Assembly (NCBI GenBank): GCA_965233705.1
Contig: CBDDTF010000001.1
Span: forward strand, 806,001-870,000
From: Algihabitans sp965233705
Lineage (GTDB): Bacteria; Pseudomonadota; Alphaproteobacteria; Kiloniellales; DSM-21159
Length of the DNA stretch: 64,000 bases
Direction of reading: 5' to 3'
The first letter of the stretch is position 1. Each line of letters starts with the position of its first letter. Below the pieces are notes generated by a model that was not told where the DNA came from, made no database searches, and saw only the letters and a program-made list of their open reading frames with translations. A program made the translations under genes and the position numbers. Shown here in pieces: positions 35,004 through 41,937 of this stretch.

Positions 35004-36419
35004 ATGACCAGCGATCCGGCGCTGTTCAGCGCTCAAGAGCTTCTGCGGGCCTATGCCGCCAAGACCCTGTCCCCGGTGGAGGCGACGCAAGCCGCCCTCG
35101 ACCGGATCGACCGGCTGGACAGCCGACTCAACGCCTTCTGCCTGGTCGACCGCGAGGGGGCCCTGGCCGCCGCGCGCGCCTCGGAGCAACGTTGGCGGGA
35201 CGGCCGCCCGCAGGGCCGGCTGGACGGCGTGCCGACCACGGTCAAGGACGTGATCCTGGCCAAGGGCTGGCCGACCCGGCGCGGCTCGAAGATCCTGGCC
35301 GAGGCCGCGCCGGAGCGTGAGGAGGCCCCCGCCGTCGCCCGCCTGCGCGAGCACAACGCCGTGCTGCTGGGCAAGACCACCACGCCGGAGTTCGGCTGGA
35401 AGGGGGTCAACCACAATCCCTTGACCGGGATCACCCGCAACCCCTGGAACCTGGAACGCACCCCCGGCGGCTCCAGCGGCGGCGCCGCGGCGGCGGCGGC
35501 CAGCGGCATGGGCGCGCTGCACATCGGCACCGACGGCGGCGGCTCGATCCGCATTCCCTGCGGCTTCACCGGCATCCCCGGCATCAAGCAGAGCTTCGGC
35601 CGGGTGCCGGCCTGGCCGCTCAGCCCCTTCGGCACGGTCTCCCACGTCGGCCCCATGGCGCGCACGGTCGGCGACTGCGCCCTGATGCTGACGGTGATGG
35701 CCGAGCCGGACTACCGCGACCCCTACGCCCTGCCCTACGACGGCGCCGACTACACCCAGGGGCTGGAGGAGGGGGTGCGCGGCCTGCGCATCGCCTACAG
35801 CCCGAGCTTCGGCCCGCACCGGGTCGACCCGGAGATCGCCGCCGCCGTGGCTGGCGCGGCCGAGACCTTCGGCGAGCTGGGCGCGCGGGTCGAGCAGCCC
35901 GAGCTGGAGGTGCCCGACACGGCCGAGGCCTTCCAGGTCCTCTGGTTCTCCGGCGCCGCCAACCTGTTCCGCCGCTTCTCGGCGGAGCAGCGGGCGCTGG
36001 TCGACCCCGGCCTGCTGGCGGTGGTCGCCCAGGGCGAGCGCTACAGCGCCAACGACATCTTCGACGCCACGGCGGCGCGCGAGCGCTTCACCGTCTGGAT
36101 GAACCGCCTGCACGAGGACTACGACCTGCTGCTGCTGCCCGGCCTGCCGCTGACCGCCTTCGCGGTCGGCCACGACGTGCCGCCGGGCTCGGGCCTCGCG
36201 AACTGGACCGAGTGGACCCCCTACTCCTATCCCTTCAACCTGACCGGTCAGCCGGCCGGCAGCCTGCCCTGCGGGCTGAGCGGCGAGGGCCTGCCCATGG
36301 CCGCGCAGATCGTCGGGCCGCGCTTCGCCGACGCCCTGGTGCTGCAGGCCGCGCGGGCCTTCGAGGCGGTGCGTCCGGCCGCCCTGCCGCCGCTGGCGAC
36401 CGAACCGGTGCCGGCGTGA
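35004..36419 (+). CDS. Amidase signature family hydrolase (AtzF/GatA-like)
   Basis: A 471-residue amidase. Triad: K81 (VPTTVKDVI), cis-Ser S157/S158 (TPGGSSGGAAAA), nucleophile S181 (GTDGGGSIRIPCGFTG). It has the full N-terminal helical arm seen in GatA, but no gatC or gatB is near, so a catabolic amide hydrolase is more likely than the tRNA amidotransferase. It opens a plus-strand operon with a gamma-glutamyltransferase-like enzyme and an acyl thioesterase. Confidence 0.9.
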   Translation: MTSDPALFSAQELLRAYAAKTLSPVEATQAALDRIDRLDSRLNAFCLVDREGALAAARASEQRWRDGRPQGRLDGVPTTVKDVILAKGWPTRRGSKILAEAAPEREEAPAVARLREHNAVLLGKTTTPEFGWKGVNHNPLTGITRNPWNLERTPGGSSGGAAAAAASGMGALHIGTDGGGSIRIPCGFTGIPGIKQSFGRVPAWPLSPFGTVSHVGPMARTVGDCALMLTVMAEPDYRDPYALPYDGADYTQGLEEGVRGLRIAYSPSFGPHRVDPEIAAAVAGAAETFGELGARVEQPELEVPDTAEAFQVLWFSGAANLFRRFSAEQRALVDPGLLAVVAQGERYSANDIFDATAARERFTVWMNRLHEDYDLLLLPGLPLTAFAVGHDVPPGSGLANWTEWTPYSYPFNLTGQPAGSLPCGLSGEGLPMAAQIVGPRFADALVLQAARAFEAVRPAALPPLATEPVPA

Positions 36420-36432
36420 GTCCGGCGGCCGC

Positions 36433-36486
36433 ATGCCCCCGGGGACGCCATGAGCCCGGGGACGCCATGAGCCCGGTGACGCCATG
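36433..36486 (+). repeat. 17-bp tandem repeat forming overlapping six-codon minigenes before the GGT gene
   Basis: Three tandem 17-bp units start with ATG at 36433, 36450 and 36467, with the real gene start at 36484. Each unit encodes a six-residue peptide (MPPGTP, MSPGTP, MSPVTP) and ends in a TGA that overlaps the next ATG as ATGA. So ribosomes could step through three minigenes before reaching the enzyme start. Could equally be slippage copies of a start-codon segment. Confidence 0.8.
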
Positions 36487-38061
36487 AGCCTGGGTGGAGC
36501 CGTGGCCGCCGGCCACCCGCTGACCGCCGAGGCGGCGCTGGAGGCGCTGGACGCCGGCGGCGGCGCGGCCGACGCCGTGGTCGCGGCCATGGCGGCGGCC
36601 TGCGTGGTCGAGCCGGTGCTGGCCTCCCTGGGCGGCGGCGGTTTCCTGCTCTGGGCGCCGGCCGCGGGCACCCCGCGGGTCTACGACTTCTTCGTCGACA
36701 CGCCGCGCCACCCGAAGCCGGCCGACGCCCTGGACTTCCATGCCGCGGTCTGCGACTTCGGCACCGTCACCCAGAGCTTCCACATCGGCCGCGGCGCGAT
36801 CGCCACCCCCGGCATGATCCCGGGGCTGGTGCAGATCCAGGGCGACCTCTGCCACCTCTCCCTGGCGCGGCTGCTGCGGCCGGCGATCCGCTTCGCCCGC
36901 GAAGGCTTCGTGATTTCCGAGCTGCAGGGCTACGTCTTCAGCATCGTCGAGCCGATCCTGGCCAACAGTTCCGAGCTCGACGCCCTCTACCGCGGCCGCG
37001 ACGGACGGCGGCTGACCGCCGGCGACCGCCTGTGCCAGCCGGCGCTGGCCGACAGCCTGGAGCTGCTGGCGCACGAGGGCAGCCGCCCCTTCCGCGAGGG
37101 GGAGCCGGCGCGCGCCCTGCTGGAGCTGGCCGGCGCGGGCGGTCACCTGGAGGCGGCGGACCTGGCGGCGGCGCGGGTGCTGGTCCGTCAGCCGCTACAC
37201 CGCCATCATGCCGGCGCCGAGATCCTGACCATGCCGCTGCCCTCCTCCGGCGGCCTGCTGCTGGCCTTCGCCCTGGACCTGGCCGAGCGCCTGGAGGCCG
37301 AGGCCTTCGGCAGCCCGGACCACCTGGTCGGCCTCGCCCGGATCATGGCGCTGACCGACCGCGCCCGCCGGGACAGCGGCCTGTCCGACGCGGTGGGCGA
37401 GGAGGAGGAAGCCGCCGCCGCCGCGCGGCTGGGCGACCCCGCCCGCCTGCGCGACTATGCCCGGGCCGTCGCCCAGGCACCGCAGGTGGCGCGCGGGACC
37501 ACCCACATCTCGGTGGTCGACGGCGCGGGCAACCTGGCCGCGGCCAGTCTGTCCAACGGCGAGGGCTGCGGCCATCTGCTGCCGGGCACCGGTATTCACC
37601 TCAACAACATGCTGGGCGAGGAGGACCTCAACCCGCGCGGCTTCCACCTCTGGCCGCCGGGCACGCGCATGGGCTCGATGATGGCGCCAACCGCCGCGCG
37701 GCTGGCCGACGGCAAGCGGATCGCGCTCGGCTCCGGCGGCTCCAACCGGCTGCGCGGCGCGATCCTGCAGGTGCTGCTCAACCTGACCGACTTCCACATG
37801 CCGTTGAGCGCGGCCGTCGCCGCGCCGCGTCTGCACGTCGAGAACGGCCTGGCCCAGGCCGAGCCCGGCGTGTCGCCGGCCGCCCTCGACGCCCTGGAGG
37901 CAGAGGTGCGCCGGGTCCAGCTCTGGCAGGCCCCCAACCTTTACTTCGGCGGCGTCCACGCGGTCTCGCGCGGCACCGACGGCTGGCTCGAGGCCGTGGG
38001 CGACGCCCGGCGCGGCGGCGTCGGCGAGGTCGCCGCCCGCCCCGAGGCGGAAGACCGGTGA
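36484..38061 (+). CDS. Gamma-glutamyltransferase-like Ntn hydrolase
   Basis: A 525-residue member of the GGT family. It begins GGAVAAGHPLTAEAALEALDAGGGAADAVVA, without a signal peptide, so it is cytoplasmic, unlike classic GGT. The self-cleavage site and nucleophile is T339 in RGTTHISVVDGAGN, followed by the expected SNGEGCG and GSGGSNRLRGAILQVLLNL segments. GGT-family enzymes transfer or hydrolyse gamma-glutamyl groups, or, in the acylase branch, other amides. Adjacent amidase and thioesterase suggest an amide-catabolic role rather than glutathione turnover. The start is the fourth of four ATGs in the tandem repeat. Confidence 0.87.
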   Translation: MSLGGAVAAGHPLTAEAALEALDAGGGAADAVVAAMAAACVVEPVLASLGGGGFLLWAPAAGTPRVYDFFVDTPRHPKPADALDFHAAVCDFGTVTQSFHIGRGAIATPGMIPGLVQIQGDLCHLSLARLLRPAIRFAREGFVISELQGYVFSIVEPILANSSELDALYRGRDGRRLTAGDRLCQPALADSLELLAHEGSRPFREGEPARALLELAGAGGHLEAADLAAARVLVRQPLHRHHAGAEILTMPLPSSGGLLLAFALDLAERLEAEAFGSPDHLVGLARIMALTDRARRDSGLSDAVGEEEEAAAAARLGDPARLRDYARAVAQAPQVARGTTHISVVDGAGNLAAASLSNGEGCGHLLPGTGIHLNNMLGEEDLNPRGFHLWPPGTRMGSMMAPTAARLADGKRIALGSGGSNRLRGAILQVLLNLTDFHMPLSAAVAAPRLHVENGLAQAEPGVSPAALDALEAEVRRVQLWQAPNLYFGGVHAVSRGTDGWLEAVGDARRGGVGEVAARPEAEDR

Positions 38062-38783
38062 CGCCGCACCGCACCACCTTCCAGGTCCGCGTCTACGAGG
38101 CCGGCCCCGGCGGCGAGGCCGGGCCGCCCGTGCTCGCCAACTATCTGCAGGAGAGCGCGGCGGCGCACGCCGAGCGGCTGGGCGTCGGGGCCGCGCCGAT
38201 GGCGGCCGAAGGCCTGGCCTGGGTGCTGACCCGGCTGAAGCTGGCCCTGTCGCGGCCGCCGCGCCTGGGCGAGACCGTCGCGGTCGAGACCTGGCCGGCG
38301 GCGCTGGACCGGCGCTTCGCCCTGCGCGCCTGGCGTCTGAGCGATGCCGCGGGCGCCCCCCTGGCCGACGCGATCGCCCATTGGGCCGCCTTCGACCCGA
38401 CGCGCCGGCGGCTGGCGCCGCTGCCGCAGTGGATCGCCGCGCGGGTGACGCCGGGCACGCCGCCGCCGCTGACCTTTGCCTCGCGCAGCCTGCCGGGGCC
38501 TGGCGCGGGCGCGGCGGAGGTCCTCCTCAGGCCCCGCCGGGCCGAGCTGGACGTCAACGGCCATGTCAACAATGCCCACCTGCTCGGCTGGCTGCTGGAG
38601 CCGCTGCCCGCGACGCCGGCCGGGCGGCTGCTGGAGCTCGACGCGGCCTTCCGCAGCGAGTGCCGGGCCGGCGACGAGGTGGTGAGCCGGGCCGCCGCGG
38701 CGCCCGACGGAGTCTGGCGCCACGCCCTGTCCCGCACGCGAGACGGCGCGGACCTGGTCCGCGCCGTCAGCCGCTGGGCGTGA
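38058..38783 (+). CDS. Acyl-ACP/acyl-CoA thioesterase (double hot-dog, FatA-like)
   Basis: A 241-residue protein made of two hot-dog halves: residues 5-125 (NYLQESAAAHAERLG, LKLALSRPPRLGETVAVETWP) and 150-240, with the signature AELDVNGHVNNAHLLGWLLE. This matches the acyl-ACP thioesterase family. The start is GTG at 38058, overlapping the GGT stop (GTGA). It would release a free acid from an acyl thioester. Its coupling with the GGT-like gene is firm; its substrate is not. Confidence 0.85.
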   Translation: MTPHRTTFQVRVYEAGPGGEAGPPVLANYLQESAAAHAERLGVGAAPMAAEGLAWVLTRLKLALSRPPRLGETVAVETWPAALDRRFALRAWRLSDAAGAPLADAIAHWAAFDPTRRRLAPLPQWIAARVTPGTPPPLTFASRSLPGPGAGAAEVLLRPRRAELDVNGHVNNAHLLGWLLEPLPATPAGRLLELDAAFRSECRAGDEVVSRAAAAPDGVWRHALSRTRDGADLVRAVSRWA

Positions 38784-38842
38784 GCGAAGCTTGGGGGTGA
38801 GCGGGCGCCGCCGCGCGGCGCGCCGCCAGGGTCAGCCGCGAC

Positions 38843-39493
38843 CTAGGCCGCCTCTTCCTTCTTCTTGCTGATGTAGGCCTGGGCGCAGTGGGTCTGGCAG
38901 TAGGGCTTGCCGGGCACCGTCGGCTCGCCGCAGAAGTGGAAGCCGGCATCGCCGGGGTCGCCGATCGGCCAGGCGCAGCTCTGGCTGCCGCCGGCGCTGC
39001 GCGTCGTACGGGCCTGGCGCGGCCGGCGGGCCATCTCGGCGGCGGCGAAGGGCGAGCGCGACACGGCCTTGCCACTGCCGCCGGCGAGACCGCCGGCCGA
39101 CCGAGCGCCGTTGGCCGCGCCACTATTGGCCGCGCCGCTATTGGCCGGGGTGCCGTTGGCCGCGCCGCCGGGCGACAGACGCGGCTGCGCCCCGCCGGTC
39201 TTGCCGGCCCCGGCCGCCACCTCGGCCGGGCCGCCGCCGGCCGCCGGCGTGCCCGTGATCGGACTCGCCGTTGCCGCGCGGGCCGCCGCCTGCCGCTGCG
39301 CGGCCGCCGGGCGGCGCCGCGCCGGGCCGCCGCCGCGCTTGATCGGCGAAGGCCGCGCCGCCAGCTTCAGCCGATGAGCCTTGCCCACGACGGCGTTCTT
39401 CGATACGCCCAACTTCTTGCCGATCTCGGAGGCGGAATGGCCCGCCTCCCAGAGCTGCTTGAGCTCTTCGATACGCTCCGACGTCCAGCTCAT
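38843..39493 (-). CDS. gcrA: GcrA cell-cycle regulator
   Basis: A 216-residue GcrA. The N-terminal HTH is MSWTSERIEELKQLWEAGHS then EIGKKLGVSKNAVVGKAHRL. A long Ala/Gly/Pro-rich linker (residues 50-165, with NSGAANSGAANGA repeats) follows, and the C-terminus has the conserved Cys/His cluster SCAWPIGDPG, FHFCGEP and PYCQTHC. GcrA recruits sigma-70 polymerase to promoters with CcrM-methylated GANTC sites. A GAATC lies at 39583-39587 in its own upstream region. Its presence fixes the class as Alphaproteobacteria. Confidence 0.96.
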   Translation of the reverse strand: MSWTSERIEELKQLWEAGHSASEIGKKLGVSKNAVVGKAHRLKLAARPSPIKRGGGPARRRPAAAQRQAAARAATASPITGTPAAGGGPAEVAAGAGKTGGAQPRLSPGGAANGTPANSGAANSGAANGARSAGGLAGGSGKAVSRSPFAAAEMARRPRQARTTRSAGGSQSCAWPIGDPGDAGFHFCGEPTVPGKPYCQTHCAQAYISKKKEEAA

Positions 39494-39667
39494 CGCCCTC
39501 TCCCTAACAACCACATCTCGCGTGCCGCCAGGCAAAATCCACAATATCCGGTGTGCCGTTCGAAGTCGAGCGGGGACGTCTCGAATCCTGTGGACAAGCG
39601 CGCGAAATCCGCGCCGAGTCGCCGCACCTTGTCGGCGCCGGCGTGAAGGTCTACACGCCGCCCCATC
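39494..39667. promoter_or_regulatory. Divergent promoter region, gcrA / SAM hydrolase
   Basis: 174 bp between divergent genes. It is AT-richer near 39530-39560 and contains one GANTC (GAATC, 39583-39587), the CcrM methylation target used by GcrA-type control. Promoter boxes not resolved. Confidence 0.4.
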
Positions 39668-40411
39668 ATGATCCTGCTCTACACCGACTTCGGTTCCGCC
39701 GGCCCCTACGTGGGGCAGATGCATGCGGTGCTGGCGCGCGAGGCGCCGGGCCGGCCGGCCATCGACCTGATGCACGACGCGCCGCGCTTCGCCCCCCGGC
39801 CGGCCGCCTATCTGCTGGCCGCCCTGGCCGAACAGGCGCCGGCGGGGGCCGTCTTCCTGGCCGTGGTCGACCCCGGCGTCGGGACGGCGCGCGCGCCCCT
39901 GGTGGTGCAGGCCGGCGGCCACAGCTTCGTCGGGCCGGACAACGGGCTGCTCGCGCTGGTGGCGCGCCAGCGCGGCCGCCGGGGCGCGCCGCCCAGCGCC
40001 TGGGAGATCGACTGGCGCCCGCAGTGCCTGTCGGCCAGCTTCCACGGTCGCGACCTCTTCGCGCCGATCGCCGCGCAGCTCGCCCGCGGCGGCGTGCCGG
40101 CGGTGCGGCCCCGTCAGCTCGACAGTCTGATCGGCCACGACTGGCCTGACAGCCTGGCCGAGACGATCTATATCGACGGCTACGGCAACGCCATGACCGG
40201 CCTGCGCGCGGCCGCCCTGCCGGCCGGGGCCCGCCTGGTCGTGGCCGGCCGGCGGCTGGCGCGGGCCGAGACCTTCGCGGCGGTCGCGCCGGGCGAGGCC
40301 TTCTGGTACGCCAACGCCTGCGGCCTGGCCGAGATCGCCGTCAATCAGGGGGCGGCGGCCGAGGCGCTGGGCCTGACCCTCGGCAGCCCGATCGGGATCG
40401 AAGAGCCATGA
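39668..40411 (+). CDS. SAM hydroxide adenosyltransferase (DUF62 family)
   Basis: A 247-residue member of the DUF62/SAM-hydrolase family, related to fluorinase but using hydroxide to split S-adenosylmethionine into adenosine and methionine. Landmarks: LLYTDFGSAGPYVGQMHAVL at the N-terminus, FLAVVDPGVGTARAPLVV with the SAM-binding Asp, GPDNGLLALVA, and YIDGYGNAMTGL before the C-terminal beta barrel. Coupled by ATGA overlap to the queuosine-precursor transporter gene. Confidence 0.92.
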   Translation: MILLYTDFGSAGPYVGQMHAVLAREAPGRPAIDLMHDAPRFAPRPAAYLLAALAEQAPAGAVFLAVVDPGVGTARAPLVVQAGGHSFVGPDNGLLALVARQRGRRGAPPSAWEIDWRPQCLSASFHGRDLFAPIAAQLARGGVPAVRPRQLDSLIGHDWPDSLAETIYIDGYGNAMTGLRAAALPAGARLVVAGRRLARAETFAAVAPGEAFWYANACGLAEIAVNQGAAAEALGLTLGSPIGIEEP

Positions 40412-40953
40412 ACGAGAGCAACCTGCGCGGCATCCTGCTGGGCGTGGCCGCCATGGCGGTGGTGGTCACCGCATCGAACATCCTGGTGCAGTTCCCGATC
40501 AACGACTGGATCACCTGGGGCGCCTTCACCTATCCGGCCGCCTTCCTGGTCACCGACCTGACCAACCGGGCGCTCGGCCCCGGCCCGGCGCGGCGGGTGG
40601 TCTACGCCGGCTTCGCCCTGGCGGTCCTGCTTTCCATCCTGCTGGCCGACCCGCGCATCGCCCTGGCGTCGGGCACCGCCTTCCTGGTCGCCCAGCTTCT
40701 CGACGTCACCCTGTTCGACCGCCTGCGCCGGGCCGCCTGGTGGCAGGCGCCGCTGGCCTCCTCGACGCTCGGCTCGGTCACCGACACCGCGCTCTTCTTC
40801 AGCCTCGCCTTCGCCGGCAGCGGCCTGCCCTGGGTCACCTGGGCGCTCGGCGATCTCGGCGTGAAGCTGGCGATGGCGCTGGTGCTGCTGCTCCCCTTCC
40901 GCGCGCTGATGACCGTGATCCCGGCGCTGCGGCCGCGCGCCGGCCGCGCCTGA
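40408..40953 (+). CDS. Queuosine precursor transporter, VUT/YhhQ family
   Basis: A 181-residue membrane protein with five to six helices. Signature parts: ILVQFPINDWITWGAFTYPAAFLVTDLTNR near residues 25-55 and SSTLGSVTDTALFFSLAFAG near 115. It takes up preQ0/preQ1-type bases for tRNA queuosine. The short length and the DUF62 partner are common in alphaproteobacteria. A dispersed palindrome lies just after its stop, between it and the convergent cytochrome gene. Confidence 0.92.
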   Translation: MNESNLRGILLGVAAMAVVVTASNILVQFPINDWITWGAFTYPAAFLVTDLTNRALGPGPARRVVYAGFALAVLLSILLADPRIALASGTAFLVAQLLDVTLFDRLRRAAWWQAPLASSTLGSVTDTALFFSLAFAGSGLPWVTWALGDLGVKLAMALVLLLPFRALMTVIPALRPRAGRA

Positions 40954-40969
40954 GCCTGGAGTAATTGTT

Positions 40970-41013
40970 CCCGGCCGGCGGACGCGCCGAGGCGTCCAGA
41001 CCGTCGCAAATCA
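40970..41013. repeat. Dispersed palindromic repeat, copy C
   Basis: CCGGCGGACGCGCCGAGGCGTCCAGACCGTCGC-type core (given here in outline: CGGCGGACGC, loop GCCGAG, GCGTCCAGAC, GTCGCA). It fills the gap between two convergent genes (40953 and 41016), so it may work as a two-way terminator. Slightly degenerate compared with copies A and D. Confidence 0.8.
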
Positions 41014-41015
41014 CG

Positions 41016-41465
41016 CTACTCCTCCAGGCTGCGGAGGTAGGCGACGATGTCGTCGATCTGGGGCTCGGTGAGCTGCAGGCTGGGCATCTGGGGGTGCGGC
41101 GCGTAGACGAAGCCGCGGATGCGGCGCTCGCTCATCTGCGGATGATTGGCGATGGCGTGGAAGGTGGGCGCGGCATCGCTGGCGCCGCGCGCGTCCTCGC
41201 CCACCAGATGGCAGGCGGCGCAGAGCTCGCGCGACAGGGCCGCGCCCCGCTCGACCGCCAGGTCCCCGGCCGCCAGGTCCCCGGCCGCCAGGTCCCCGGC
41301 CGCCAGCCCCCCGGCCGCCTTATCCTCGGCGGCTTCGGCCGGCGCCCGCGCTCCGGTCAGGGCCAGCCCCCCGGTCACGGCCAAGGTGAGGGTGAGGGTG
41401 AGGGTGAGGGCCAGGATCAGGGACCGGATCGCGTGGCGGAAAGAGTGCGGCCGGGCTCGCGTCAT
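41016..41465 (-). CDS. Small class I c-type cytochrome (exported)
   Basis: A 149-residue monoheme cytochrome c. Signal peptide with an LTLTLTLTLAVTGG core; then a low-complexity linker (AAGDL repeated); heme site CAACH near residue 89, and the distal Met in MPSLQLTEPQIDDIVAYLRSL. Two tandem DNA repeats are inside the gene: GTGAGG hexamers (41385-41410) code the signal-peptide LT run, and four 15-bp units (41257-41316) code the linker. The start at 41465 has GAGG six bases upstream; ATGs at 41471 and 41486 are less well placed. Confidence 0.87.
   Translation of the reverse strand: MTRARPHSFRHAIRSLILALTLTLTLTLAVTGGLALTGARAPAEAAEDKAAGGLAAGDLAAGDLAAGDLAVERGAALSRELCAACHLVGEDARGASDAAPTFHAIANHPQMSERRIRGFVYAPHPQMPSLQLTEPQIDDIVAYLRSLEE
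41257..41316 (-). repeat. In-gene 15-bp tandem repeat (cytochrome linker)
   Basis: Four copies of GCCAGGTCCCCGGCC, the last one varied. In the protein they give repeated AAGDL between the signal peptide and the heme domain. The copy number could vary without shifting the frame. Confidence 0.85.
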
Positions 41466-41482
41466 CGGCATCCTCGGGCAGC

Positions 41483-41839
41483 TCAACAGGTCCGGTCGTC
41501 GGCGGTCTCGCAGGGCCGCAGGTCGAACCGGGGGTCGGGGGAGATGCGGGCCGCGTCGAAGGCGCGCTGATCGTCGCAGTGGGCACGCACGGCGATGATC
41601 TCGCGATCGTTTTGCCGGATCACGCTGACCTGGGAGAAGAAGCTGACGGTGCAGTCCTGCTCCTCGGCGAGCTGCGCGACCAGTTGCTCGCGCCAGTCCG
41701 CGCCCTGGGCCCCCGCCGCGCCCCCCGCCGCGCCCCCGGCCGCCCCGCCGAGACCGAGCGCGAGGCCGGCCGCCAGCCAGGCGGCAAGGCCCAGCGGGGC
41801 GCGGCGGGCGGGCCGGAGTCTGTGCTTGCCCATCGGCAT
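41483..41839 (-). CDS. Small exported protein, unknown function
   Basis: A 118-residue protein with a signal peptide (LGLAAWLAAGLALGLGG), then GGAAGGAAGGAAG repeats, and a short mature domain beginning WREQLVAQLAEEQDCTVSFFSQV with a Cys and ending in HCDDQRAFDAAR...LRPCETADDRTC, so four Cys that may form disulphides. I recognise no family. It lies 17 bp before the cytochrome c start and is probably co-transcribed with it. The start is either 41839 or 41833. Confidence 0.7.
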   Translation of the reverse strand: MPMGKHRLRPARRAPLGLAAWLAAGLALGLGGAAGGAAGGAAGAQGADWREQLVAQLAEEQDCTVSFFSQVSVIRQNDREIIAVRAHCDDQRAFDAARISPDPRFDLRPCETADDRTC

Positions 41840-41937
41840 GCCAACGACTATGCCTGCTTTTCGTCCCCAGGGAAATCCGTCGGAAGAGGCAGCGCCGGGT
41901 TGCATGAGCGGCCCGAAGCGGCCCACAAGAGCGGGCG

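Noticed and set aside
35004..36419. GatA subunit of the tRNA amidotransferase
   Set aside because: No gatB or gatC nearby, and the gene is coupled to a GGT-like enzyme and a thioesterase, which suggests catabolism.
36433..36486. CRISPR-like short repeats
   Set aside because: The 17-bp units are directly tandem with no spacers; no cas genes are in the window. No CRISPR array was seen anywhere.
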